From positions 1-24,596 of the forward strand of contig CAJKOJ010000027.1 of assembly GCA_905201505.1 (NCBI GenBank): DNA of 24,596 nt. The letters run 5' to 3'. Shown here in pieces: positions 7,513-14,886 of the stretch (position 1 is the first letter of the stretch; each line of letters begins with the position of its first letter). Both the position numbers and the translations under genes were made by a program. This DNA comes from an uncultured Eubacteriales bacterium. Lineage in GTDB: Bacteria > Bacillota > Clostridia > Lachnospirales > CAG-274. Under the pieces are notes generated by a model. The model did not search any database, was not told where the DNA came from, and saw only the letters and a program-made list of their open reading frames with translations.

Positions 7513-8336
7513 TGAAGCACAGGAGCACAAAAAAGGTAAAAAGAGAAAGACATTTGTTTTCAAAAATATTGATAGGTCTTATTATGTTTTTCTTTTATCT
7601 GCCGATAATATATACTGTGGTTTTTTCCTTTAACAGTTCAAAATCATTGAGCAAGTTTGCCGGGTTTTCATTGCAGTGGTATAAGAGGCTTTTTAGCAAC
7701 TCTGATATGATGGATTCTATTTTTTACACTGTGGTAATTGCCGTATTGGCTACAATAATTTCTACCATAGCAGGTACAATTACGGCAATAGGATTGTCAA
7801 AATCAAACAAGGTTTTAAGAGGCGTCGTTGAACAAGTAAATGATTTGCCTATTATGAATCCCGATATTGTAACGGCTATAGGACTGCTTATGTTTTTCAG
7901 TTCGCTTGCGATAAAAAAAGGTTTTATTACCTTGCTTTTGGCACATATTATGTTTTGTATACCTTTTGTTATACTGAGTGTTCTGCCTAAACTAAGGTCC
8001 CTTGACCCTAATATTCTGGACGCTGCCCTTGACTTGGGCTGTACTCCAAGGCAGGCCTTGACTAAAGTTATTGTGCCGCAGATTACATCAGGAATTATGG
8101 CAGGTGCTTTAATTGCTTTTACAATGAGTTTTGACGATTTTGTAATATCATATTTTGTAACAGGCAATGGTGTAAACAATATTTCTATAATGATTTATAC
8201 AATGACCAAAAGAGTTAATCCAACAATAAACGCAGTGTCTGCATTGATAATTGCAGTAATAACAATTGTGCTTATAATAGCAAATGCGGCACCTATAATA
8301 AAAGAAAGAAAAAATAAAAAATATAAGGAGATATAA
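7512..8336 (+). CDS. potC: Spermidine/putrescine ABC transporter permease PotC
   Basis: The second membrane permease, 274 residues, with about six transmembrane segments after a basic N-terminus (MKHRSTKKVKRERH). The EAA loop reads LDAALDLGCTPRQALTKVIVPQI. Its ATG shares one base with the potB stop codon, and AAAGGAGG lies just upstream inside potB, typical of tight coupling between subunits made in equal amounts. Confidence 0.94.
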   Translation: MKHRSTKKVKRERHLFSKILIGLIMFFFYLPIIYTVVFSFNSSKSLSKFAGFSLQWYKRLFSNSDMMDSIFYTVVIAVLATIISTIAGTITAIGLSKSNKVLRGVVEQVNDLPIMNPDIVTAIGLLMFFSSLAIKKGFITLLLAHIMFCIPFVILSVLPKLRSLDPNILDAALDLGCTPRQALTKVIVPQITSGIMAGALIAFTMSFDDFVISYFVTGNGVNNISIMIYTMTKRVNPTINAVSALIIAVITIVLIIANAAPIIKERKNKKYKEI

Positions 8337-8337
8337 A

Positions 8338-9414
8338 ATGAAAAAATTAATTGCTTTATTTTTAGTATCGGCTTTTGCCTTGTCAGGCTGTGGTAATTCA
8401 GGAACATCAAATCAAGAAGCTAATGAAAAATATGGTTCATCTACTCTTAAATTTTATAACTGGGGTGAGTATATTGGTGATGATGTAATATCAAATTTTG
8501 AAAAGGAATACGGAGTTGATGTTATATCAGAATATTTTGATTCAAATGAGGCTATGTATACTAAGCTTCAGGCAGGAGATACCTATGATGTGCTTGTGCC
8601 GTCAGATTATATGATTGAAAGACTTATTAATGAAGATATGCTCCAGCCTATTGATAAAAGTGTTGTAACTAATCTTGGAAATCTTTATGACGGTGTAAAA
8701 AATCTTGGATATGACCCTGACAACACATATTCTGTACCTTATTTCTGGGGAAATGTAGGTCTTGTGTATAATAAGAATAATGTGCCTGAAGAGGAAATAA
8801 AGGCGGAAGGCTACAATATACTTAAAAATCAAAAATATAAAGGTAATATATATATTTATGATTCTGAAAGGGATGCTTTTATGGTAGCTTTAAAAGCCCT
8901 TGGATATTCAATGAATACAGAAAATGAAGAAGAGATAAATGCTGCCTATGAATGGTTAAAGGAAGTAAATGCAACTATGGAACCTTCTTATGTTACTGAT
9001 GAGGTAATTGATGCTATGGCAAACGGTAACAAGGATATTGCCGTTGTATACAGCGGTGACGCTGCATATATCTTATCTGAAAATGAAGATATGGGATTTA
9101 TAGCTCCTGATGAAGGTACAAACCTTTGGAGCGACGCTATGGTTATACCTAAGAATGCTGAAAATCCAAAACTTGCAAATGAGTTTATAAATTACATTCT
9201 TAACTATGAGCCGTCATATTCAAATTCTTCTGCTGTAGGATATGCTTCTTCAAATGCTGAAGTTCTTGAAGAAATGTCAGGAGAGGGCGGAGAGTACTTT
9301 AAAAATGAAGCTTATTTGCCAAGAACAGATTATGACAAAGATGAAATTTTTAAGGATAATGAAGTGTTAAGAACAAAGCTTTCTGAACTTTGGTCTAAAG
9401 TTAAGGCTGAATAA
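8338..9414 (+). CDS. potD: Spermidine/putrescine-binding lipoprotein PotD
   Basis: The extracellular substrate-binding lipoprotein that delivers polyamine to PotBC. The lipoprotein signal ends in LSGC, with the lipidated Cys at residue 18, followed by a Ser/Asn-rich linker. The mature part has PotD/PotF-family marks: LKFYNWGEYIGDDV, YFDSNEAMYTKL, YDVLVPSDYMIERL and YSVPYFWGNVGLVYN, whose aromatic and acidic residues line the polyamine pocket in this family. It has 358 residues, normal for PotD. The ATG follows AAGGAGATATAA, one base after potC ends. Whether putrescine or spermidine is preferred is not decidable here. Confidence 0.94.
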   Translation: MKKLIALFLVSAFALSGCGNSGTSNQEANEKYGSSTLKFYNWGEYIGDDVISNFEKEYGVDVISEYFDSNEAMYTKLQAGDTYDVLVPSDYMIERLINEDMLQPIDKSVVTNLGNLYDGVKNLGYDPDNTYSVPYFWGNVGLVYNKNNVPEEEIKAEGYNILKNQKYKGNIYIYDSERDAFMVALKALGYSMNTENEEEINAAYEWLKEVNATMEPSYVTDEVIDAMANGNKDIAVVYSGDAAYILSENEDMGFIAPDEGTNLWSDAMVIPKNAENPKLANEFINYILNYEPSYSNSSAVGYASSNAEVLEEMSGEGGEYFKNEAYLPRTDYDKDEIFKDNEVLRTKLSELWSKVKAE

Positions 9415-9432
9415 TGATATTTTAATTTAAAA

Positions 9433-9466
9433 AAGGGACTGTTCACTAAGTAGTGGGCAGTCCCTT
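9433..9466. terminator. Terminator of potABCD, shared with the convergent ClC gene
   Basis: A 15-bp stem (9433-9447 with 9452-9466, two G-U pairs) and a four-base loop lie between A-rich and T/A-rich tracts, so it can work in both directions. Confidence 0.85.
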
Positions 9467-9501
9467 AAATAATTTATGTATATGATTTAATGCATGTATA
9501 A

Positions 9502-10758
9502 TCAATGTACCTGACTGTCAATTTGCTTAACCTGATATTTTGAATAAGCAAATTTCTGACTGTGATAGAGACCGTAATAACCTGATAGCATATAGCTGAT
9601 TGCAATAGCAAGCATATAATAAGGTATTGCATCTATGCCAAAAAGCTCCAGAGCAATAAGCAATGAGGAAATCGGGCAGTTTGTAACGCCGCAGAAAATG
9701 GAAACCATACCTATAGATGCACAAAGTGACGGAGACATACCTGTAAACTGACCAAAAAAGCAACCAAAAGTTGCTCCGATACAAAATGACGGTACTATTT
9801 CTCCGCCTTTAAAGCCGCAGGCTAATGTTACGGCGGTGAAAAGCATTTTCCAAATAAAGTCATAAGGGCGGGTGTCTCCCTCAATGGCTTTTTCTATTAA
9901 GTCCATACCTGTGCCTGTGTAGTCCCAAGTACGGAGCAGTACTGTAAACATTATTATAATTGTGGCACCAAAAATTACTCTGCCAAATCTATCGTGAATG
10001 AGGTTTGCAAAAAGTTTGTTAGTACTTTTAAGCAATATACAGAAAACAACGCTTATGCCTGCACAAAGACATGCAAGAAAAATAGTTTTGCAGGCTGTCA
10101 CTGATGAGAAATCAATAATATCAATTACTGTAAAATGTTCAGGGATTGCTCCAAGCCTTACAGCAACAGCACTTGCTACAAGAGAGGAAATAGTGCAGGG
10201 GACAAGTGCCGAATACTGCATAGTACCTACTCTTACTACTTCCATAGAAAATATTGCAGCTGCAATAGGTGTGCCAAAGAGTGCAGAAAAGGCTGCACTC
10301 ATACCTGACATAATAAATATCTTTTTATCCTCGGTATTGAGTTTAAACAGTTTGCCTAAAAAGTTGCCTATGCTTCCGCCTATCTGAAGGGCAGCACCCT
10401 CTCTGCCTGCTGAACCTCCGAATGCCTGGGTAATAACAGTTGATACAAATATCAGAGGCGTCATTTTAAGAGGTATTTCTTTGTCTGACTGTATTGATTC
10501 AAGAACTAAATTTGTTCCGCCGTCCTTGGAATAATCCAGTAATTTGTAAAAGCCTACAATGAGTATACCGCCTACAGGCAGTAAAAATATAAGCTGTGGT
10601 TCTGCTATTCTGGCATTTATGCTTGTTCTGAGGCAAAATGCAAAGGCAGCTGATACCACTCCTAGAATAATACCTGTAAACAGAGAAAAGCCTATCCACC
10701 TTAGAAGCTTGCCTATTCTATTAAAAATGTGCTTGAAAAATTTTATTATTAGGTCCAT
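9502..10758 (-). CDS. ClC-family chloride/anion channel or transporter
   Basis: A polytopic membrane protein of 418 residues, the usual size of a bacterial ClC without CBS domains. The anion-path motif reads GGSAGREGA, keeping the external gating Glu. The next conserved stretch, FGTPIAAAIFSMEVV, has Val where the exchanger ClC-ec1 has its internal proton-transfer Glu203, so coupling to protons may be lost or different. The GSGIP loop is replaced by DGGTN. GGEIVPSFCIGATFG near the C-terminus matches the GGxFxP region. ATG at 10758 has AGGAG seven bases upstream. I saw no fluoride riboswitch in the leader, so a fluoride role is unsupported. It is monocistronic, converging on potD. Confidence 0.9.
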   Translation of the reverse strand: MDLIIKFFKHIFNRIGKLLRWIGFSLFTGIILGVVSAAFAFCLRTSINARIAEPQLIFLLPVGGILIVGFYKLLDYSKDGGTNLVLESIQSDKEIPLKMTPLIFVSTVITQAFGGSAGREGAALQIGGSIGNFLGKLFKLNTEDKKIFIMSGMSAAFSALFGTPIAAAIFSMEVVRVGTMQYSALVPCTISSLVASAVAVRLGAIPEHFTVIDIIDFSSVTACKTIFLACLCAGISVVFCILLKSTNKLFANLIHDRFGRVIFGATIIIMFTVLLRTWDYTGTGMDLIEKAIEGDTRPYDFIWKMLFTAVTLACGFKGGEIVPSFCIGATFGCFFGQFTGMSPSLCASIGMVSIFCGVTNCPISSLLIALELFGIDAIPYYMLAIAISYMLSGYYGLYHSQKFAYSKYQVKQIDSQVH

Positions 10759-10821
10759 AGTTGTACTCCTGACAGTAATTGGAAGTTTTATAAATTAAGC
10801 CGTTCGTTTTTGTCTTATTTT

Positions 10822-10830
10822 ATTATATCA
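10822..10830 (-). promoter_or_regulatory. Extended -10 promoter of the ClC gene
   Basis: On the minus strand TG-A-TATAAT (10830-10822) is an extended -10 box about 64 bases before the ATG. No good -35 is seen at the expected distance, which is typical of extended -10 promoters. Confidence 0.5.
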
Positions 10831-11307
10831 CATTTAAGCAAAGTCAGAAGTACGAATATAAGTTAAAAATATAGTGTTTGATTTGTGCATTGTGTATATG
10901 TTAGTTGGTTAAATATTTGAAAAATGATAATAGTATGCATACGGTTATTGTTATTATATTAATATTAAAAATATTAAGGTTATACATAAAAAATAATTGT
11001 GTAAATATATATTCAGGTGAAATTTTGTGTAAGAAAGATAAATATATATTAATAAAAGATTGAAATAAAGTAGAATAATATAACTTAATGTCATAATATC
11101 TGTTAATTTAGCCTAATTTATATTGGTTACATAAGTATAAATATGATATAATTGAAATATAGAAAAGATATGTTTGATGTCTTAAAAAGCTATTTAAATA
11201 AGGCTTAAGAAAAGATAACGAGTATAAGAAATAAAAAGTGTTTAAGTTTTTTGTTGCTGTGACAAGAACAAGGTTGATGAAGCGGAATTTGTGAGTGTTG
11301 TTACATC
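10831..11307. other. AT-rich gene-free stretch with one isolated promoter-like site
   Basis: No convincing protein-coding gene is present on either strand. A promoter-like pair sits at 11123-11128 (TTGGTT) and 11147-11152 (TATAAT, with an upstream TG), spaced 18 bases. Downstream only a 12-codon reading frame (MFDVLKSYLNKA, starting near 11168) lacks a clear ribosome-binding site. A short RNA or peptide is possible, but I cannot support it further. Confidence 0.3.
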
Positions 11308-11336
11308 TTGACAATATAACAATATAAATACATAAT
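11308..11336 (+). promoter_or_regulatory. Promoter of the small secreted protein gene
   Basis: A consensus TTGACA (11308-11313) and CATAAT (11331-11336) are spaced by 17 bases. The leader to the ATG at 11454 is about 110 bases and ends in a hairpin. Confidence 0.65.
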
Positions 11337-11420
11337 ATTGATTTTTACTTATTGAAAAACGCGCGTGATTTGTAAGTATAAATATATAACTATAACTAAA
11401 ATGATATAAGAAAGGACAAT

Positions 11421-11441
11421 CTGATATATATAATATATCAG
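11421..11441 (+). promoter_or_regulatory. Leader hairpin next to the ribosome-binding site
   Basis: CTGATATAT (11421-11429) pairs perfectly with ATATATCAG (11433-11441) across three bases, ending just before the AGGTG ribosome-binding site at 11443. It could be an operator in DNA or, in RNA, a stability or translation-control element. Confidence 0.4.
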
Positions 11442-11453
11442 TAGGTGATTTTT

Positions 11454-11822
11454 ATGAAAATTAAGAAGGTTTTATTTGCAGCAACTGCATTGGCAGTAGC
11501 ATTATCTACATCTGTTGTTAGTTTTGCAGCACAAGATTCTATTACTTATAATGCTGATGGTCCTACTGTTCGTGCCAGCATTATGACTGATGGTGACTGG
11601 AGAGTATTTTCTTCATTAAGTTCAAGTTCTAACTGTGAAATGAGTATTGAAGGAACAGTAATAGATATTAATTCTGAAACATATTCTTTGAGTGCTTATG
11701 ATGGAAGCGATACTTATATATCTTCAACTGTAGAGACAGAGGGTTATGTATCATATGCTATCGCAACTTTTACAGCAAATGGAGTTTCAAAAGTTTTAAG
11801 TATAGGACATCCAAATTATTAA
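11454..11822 (+). CDS. Small secreted protein of unknown function
   Basis: A 122-residue protein with a clear signal peptide: basic MKIKK, a hydrophobic core LFAATALAVALSTSVV, and a SFAA cleavage site near residue 25-26. The mature part (about 96 residues) is rich in Ser, Thr and Tyr, acidic, without Cys except one, and alternates short polar and hydrophobic stretches, suggesting a single beta-sandwich domain. I do not recognise the family. The ATG at 11454 with AGGTG six bases upstream is preferred over a GTG at 11445. It has its own promoter and a terminator after it; the lipoprotein gene that follows may be reached by read-through, hinting at a linked cell-surface role. Confidence 0.7.
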   Translation: MKIKKVLFAATALAVALSTSVVSFAAQDSITYNADGPTVRASIMTDGDWRVFSSLSSSSNCEMSIEGTVIDINSETYSLSAYDGSDTYISSTVETEGYVSYAIATFTANGVSKVLSIGHPNY

Positions 11823-11839
11823 TGTTATAAATATATTGA

Positions 11840-11865
11840 GAGGGCGTCGTAAGACGCCTTCTTTT
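11840..11865 (+). terminator. Terminator after the secreted protein gene
   Basis: A nine-base stem GAGGGCGTC/GACGCCTTC (11840-11848 with 11853-11861) around a GTAA loop is followed by a short T-run. It lies only 30 bases before the lipoprotein ATG, so it probably attenuates expression of the second gene. Confidence 0.75.
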
Positions 11866-11892
11866 AAAATAGGTTGTCTAAGGAGAAATATA

Positions 11893-13050
11893 ATGAAAAA
11901 AGTGCAAAAAATAATTATATTTTTATTGCTTATAATGATACTAACAGGTTGTACGGGCAATAATGTTTTTTTAAATATAACTGCAGATAATTCTCAGCCA
12001 TATTGGAATATTTTGACACATAATTTTGCAAAAGGTGAGAGTGGGTATTATTTTATGGATACTGAGAACAAATGCTTAATGCATTTTAATCCTGCTGACA
12101 AAGAACTGACACCGGTATGTAATAAGGAAAATTGCAGCCATAATGATGAAAATTGTTATGCCTATCTTGACCCTATGGTATATATTCCTGTATCTGTTTG
12201 GTATTATAAGGGATATATATACCTTCTAAAATATGACGACGGCAATGTTGTTTTAGTACAGGTAAATAAAAATGGAGATGAGAAAAAAGACCTTTGTATC
12301 ATTGGAAGTGCCGATGTAATTTCAAACAAATATAATATTGTATTTCATGATGATTGCATATATATTTATAATACATCTATTAATGATATGATGGACAAAA
12401 AGAGCACAAATTATATAAAGAAAATATCGTTAAACGGAGAAATCAATGAAATAATTTATGAAAATAAAAATGATAATATAATGATAAATACTGCAAAAAG
12501 TTATGGAAGTAATTTGTTTTTTACAGTTGAAAACATTGAAATTGATTCAGGAAATAAAAATAATTTGAGTATCAGATTTGATAGCCTTGGGTTGTTTTCA
12601 TATGATTATAACACAGGAAAAATTGAGACGGTACTAGATAAAAAAGTTTATGATTATACGATTGATGTTAATAATAAAATTTTGTACTATTATGTAATAA
12701 ATGAAGGTTTATATAAAATGAATTGGGAAACCAAAGAGGAGACTAAAATATATGAATCTGACAATGACAGCGTTTTATGTAATATTTCTTGCGATAGCAA
12801 AAATATATATATGAGTAATGAACGCTGGTATAGATTTAATAACAGGAATGAAAATAATAGTATAAAAAGCTATATGTGGGCAATATCACCTGATGGGGAA
12901 ATAAAAAATAAAATTGAATCATTTGGAGTATATTTTGGTGATGAAAATTATATATTCGGTGAAATTGCTGATAGTAATGGAATAAAGTCTGCATATATTG
13001 ATAAAAATGATATAGAAAAGGTAAATCAATGGACATTGATAAAACCGTAA
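11893..13050 (+). CDS. Cell-surface lipoprotein with a Cys/His motif and probable beta-propeller fold
   Basis: A 385-residue lipoprotein. The signal peptide ends in ILTGC, with the lipidated Cys at residue 20. Residues 76-88 hold C-x4-C-x-H-x4-C (CNKENCSHNDENC), typical of a large group of clostridial lipoproteins that open GYYFxD...LxxCxKxxCxHxxxxCxAY. The rest consists of repeated short strands with YYKGYIYLL, DDCIYIYN, GSNLFFTVE, NKILYYYV, SKNIYMSNERWY and ENYIFGE, spaced about 50 residues apart as expected for propeller blades. The ATG at 11893 follows AAGGAG; an upstream in-frame TTG would run through the terminator and is rejected. The function is unknown; it is presumably an extracellular membrane-anchored binding or sensory protein. 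Confidence 0.85.
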   Translation: MKKVQKIIIFLLLIMILTGCTGNNVFLNITADNSQPYWNILTHNFAKGESGYYFMDTENKCLMHFNPADKELTPVCNKENCSHNDENCYAYLDPMVYIPVSVWYYKGYIYLLKYDDGNVVLVQVNKNGDEKKDLCIIGSADVISNKYNIVFHDDCIYIYNTSINDMMDKKSTNYIKKISLNGEINEIIYENKNDNIMINTAKSYGSNLFFTVENIEIDSGNKNNLSIRFDSLGLFSYDYNTGKIETVLDKKVYDYTIDVNNKILYYYVINEGLYKMNWETKEETKIYESDNDSVLCNISCDSKNIYMSNERWYRFNNRNENNSIKSYMWAISPDGEIKNKIESFGVYFGDENYIFGEIADSNGIKSAYIDKNDIEKVNQWTLIKP

Positions 13051-13127
13051 ATTTCAATGATATTTTGTGTAATGGTAAAATCAGATGCTGTTTTAAGTTT
13101 TTAAATATTAAAAAATAGGTTTATTTT

Positions 13128-13161
13128 AAGGATAAGGAACTATATGCCCTTATCCTTTTTT
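13128..13161 (+). terminator. Terminator after the lipoprotein gene
   Basis: A perfect ten-base stem AAGGATAAGG/CCTTATCCTT (13128-13137 with 13148-13157) is followed by TTTT. Confidence 0.9.
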
Positions 13162-13300
13162 GTTTATAGATATTATGAATATGTGAATAAATATTTAAAC
13201 ATTGTGAAATTATTAGAATGTTTGTAAGTGTTATAATATTATTATAAGTTAGTTTGTCAAATGCTTGAGAAGGAAAGTGGATATTTAAATATAACCAATT

Positions 13301-13624
13301 TTATCTCCATGACTTTGAAATAGTTGGATACTTGCCGTCACAATTTTCAGCAAAGGTATCTAATTCTATAAGAGCAATATCTTCTGATGCAGCTATATAA
13401 ACACGCTTTAAATTAGCTATTAAAGCTTTATTATTTTTATAAGAAAAAAATCTGATTGTATTTCTTATTTGATGATTTTTTCCATCACACCTTACATGAA
13501 AATGTATTGCGTCAAGATAAACTACAGCAAATATTTCTTCAATGGGTCTTTTCTGCAATTTTTTTACAATAGGCATAATCTTGTCAGTAATTCTTCTTAT
13601 TGTACTATTGAGCTTAATTTGTAT
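13301..13624 (-). pseudogene. IS256-family transposase remnant
   Basis: The minus-strand frame opens after a TAA at 13627 and reads LNSTIRRITDKIMPIVKKLQ then RPIEEIFAVVYLDAIHF, the region around the first catalytic Asp of IS256-family (mutator-type) transposases. After HVRCDGK it jumps directly to HQIRNTIRFFSYKNNKALI and the YPTISKSW segment, so about 80 residues holding the second catalytic Asp are deleted. The N-terminus is absent. A stop codon falls where the family continues KSWRDNW, and the following bases still read NW in frame. No terminal inverted repeats are seen. It is inactive and marks the outer edge of the degraded island. Confidence 0.85.
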
Positions 13625-13731
13625 TTAGATTGATGTTGACGGGTAAAAGTATAAAACCCGACTGCTCGCAATAGCCAGGAGGTTTATTTATTTCTAGCTT
13701 CCCCATAATATTTAATTAGAAGCCTGATTTA

Positions 13732-13762
13732 GTAAAACAGTTAAATTGAACGTCTGTTTTAC
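13732..13762 (-). terminator. Hairpin at the end of the NUDIX gene
   Basis: GTAAAACAG (13732-13740) and CTGTTTTAC (13754-13762) form a perfect nine-base stem that overlaps the NUDIX stop codon. The downstream T-tract on the minus strand is weak, so terminator activity is only likely. Confidence 0.45.
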
Positions 13763-14271
13763 CTACTAGTTAATACTTTCTTTATTATCGGAAGAATCTT
13801 TATATCAGCCGGGAGCCATTGAACACTATCAAGTTCATTTACGACTAACCATTTAGAAGCTTCAGCCTCTTTAAGAATTAATTCTCCTGATATAATTTCT
13901 GCCCAAAAGCAGTCCATAGATAAATGAAATGATGGGTAATCATATTCTAATGTTGTTATAAACTTCTTTACCTTAATAGTAATATTGAGTTCCTCTTTTA
14001 TTTCTCTAATTAATGCCTGCTGTGGGGTTTCATCTTTTTCAATTTTTCCTCCAGGGAATTCCCATTTACCCTTAAATTCACCATAGCCTCTGGATGTAGC
14101 AAACACCTTTTCACTATTGCGTATTACTGCTGCTACCACTGTTTCGCACAGATTATTGTCTGTGGCGACTGCGGTGAAATGTTCCGCAGAATCCATTGGA
14201 ACAATCGCGGTTGTAAATCTATCGTCTGGCGCTGCCTCAGCAGGCTGGAACCCACCGGATAGGAATGCCAC
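13759..14271 (-). CDS. NUDIX hydrolase (MutT-like) with chimeric N-terminus
   Basis: NUDIX enzymes hydrolyse nucleoside diphosphate derivatives; this subgroup is often a (deoxy)nucleoside triphosphate pyrophosphohydrolase such as 8-oxo-dGTPase. The NUDIX box is complete: GGKIEKDETPQQALIREIKEEL matches GX5EX7REUXEEXGU except Leu for the last Gly-type position. Family-like sequence begins at CETVVAAVIRN (about residue 42) and runs to the normal C-terminus. The first 41 residues, from a GTG at 14271, are simply the antisense of the recombinase zinc-ribbon sequence at 14155-14271, and no ribosome-binding site precedes that GTG. The original start seems to have been lost at a junction near 14152, so the gene may be poorly expressed or dead. 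Confidence 0.75.
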   Translation of the reverse strand: MAFLSGGFQPAEAAPDDRFTTAIVPMDSAEHFTAVATDNNLCETVVAAVIRNSEKVFATSRGYGEFKGKWEFPGGKIEKDETPQQALIREIKEELNITIKVKKFITTLEYDYPSFHLSMDCFWAEIISGELILKEAEASKWLVVNELDSVQWLPADIKILPIIKKVLTSR

Positions 14272-14730
14272 GCCAGAACCGTCAATGAAACGGTATTAGA
14301 GAATGTGGTAGTTCAGGCCATTAACACGCTCCTTGGCGATAAGTCAACCTATCAGGCACAGCTCCAGCAGAATATTGCTAAGGTCATCAGAGAAGCTCAG
14401 AAGACCACAGCAGATGGCATTGATGAACAGCTGATGGTACTTCAAAAAGAGCTTCTCAAAAAGATAAATAACAAGGAAGCCTACGATGAGATTGCCGACC
14501 AGATTTTCAAGCTCCGCGAAAAGCGCGAAAAATGCACTGTTGACACTGCTGCCAGAGACGCTCAGATTGCAAGAATTAACGACCTGCAAGATTACATTAA
14601 AAAGCAGCGTGTCGACCTTGTTGAATTCGATGAAGCCTTGGTAAAACGCTGGCTCAAGCAAATCACCGTCTGGGAAGACCACTTCACAGTTGAACTCAAA
14701 TCTGGATTGAGTATTGATATTGTGGGTTAA
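14155..14730 (+). pseudogene. Large serine recombinase, C-terminal fragment with nonsense codon
   Basis: The frame reads CGDCGEMFRRIHWNNRG then CKSIVWRCLSRLEPTG, TAG at 14263-14265, then ECHARTVNETVLE. This is the zinc-ribbon region of large serine site-specific recombinases of clostridial mobile elements, with the stop where Leu is usual (TGLECHARTV). After it come a coiled-coil stretch (LQKELLKKINNKEAYDEIAD) and the conserved ending VKRWLKQITVWEDHFTVELKSG. The N-terminal catalytic domain and recombinase domain, over 300 residues, are missing. Base composition is clearly richer in G+C than the flanks, indicating transfer. The open part after the stop begins with a GTG at 14305 and is unlikely to function. 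Confidence 0.85.
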
Positions 14731-14746
14731 TTCATATATATGTACA

Positions 14747-14789
14747 AAAGCACCTCATTACTGAAATGCATCTAGTGATTAGGTGCTTT
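14747..14789 (+). terminator. Terminator after the recombinase fragment
   Basis: AAAGCACCT (14747-14755) pairs perfectly with AGGTGCTTT (14781-14789), an inner ATTACT/AGTGAT stem extends it, and T-rich sequence follows. Confidence 0.75.
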
Positions 14790-14886
14790 GTTTGATTATA
14801 GAAAACAGGAATTTGTTGAAAATTCATAATTTACAAGTGTATTACATAAGAATCTTAATACCAAAGATATTGTTAAAGATAGAAGA

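Noticed and set aside
10759..10860. Fluoride riboswitch upstream of the ClC gene
   Set aside because: The crcB-motif sequence is not present on the minus strand; only an extended -10 promoter is seen.
11108..11314. Minus-strand 68-codon frame in the gene-poor region
   Set aside because: No ribosome-binding site, composition like random AT-rich sequence, and it overlaps promoter-like sites on the other strand.
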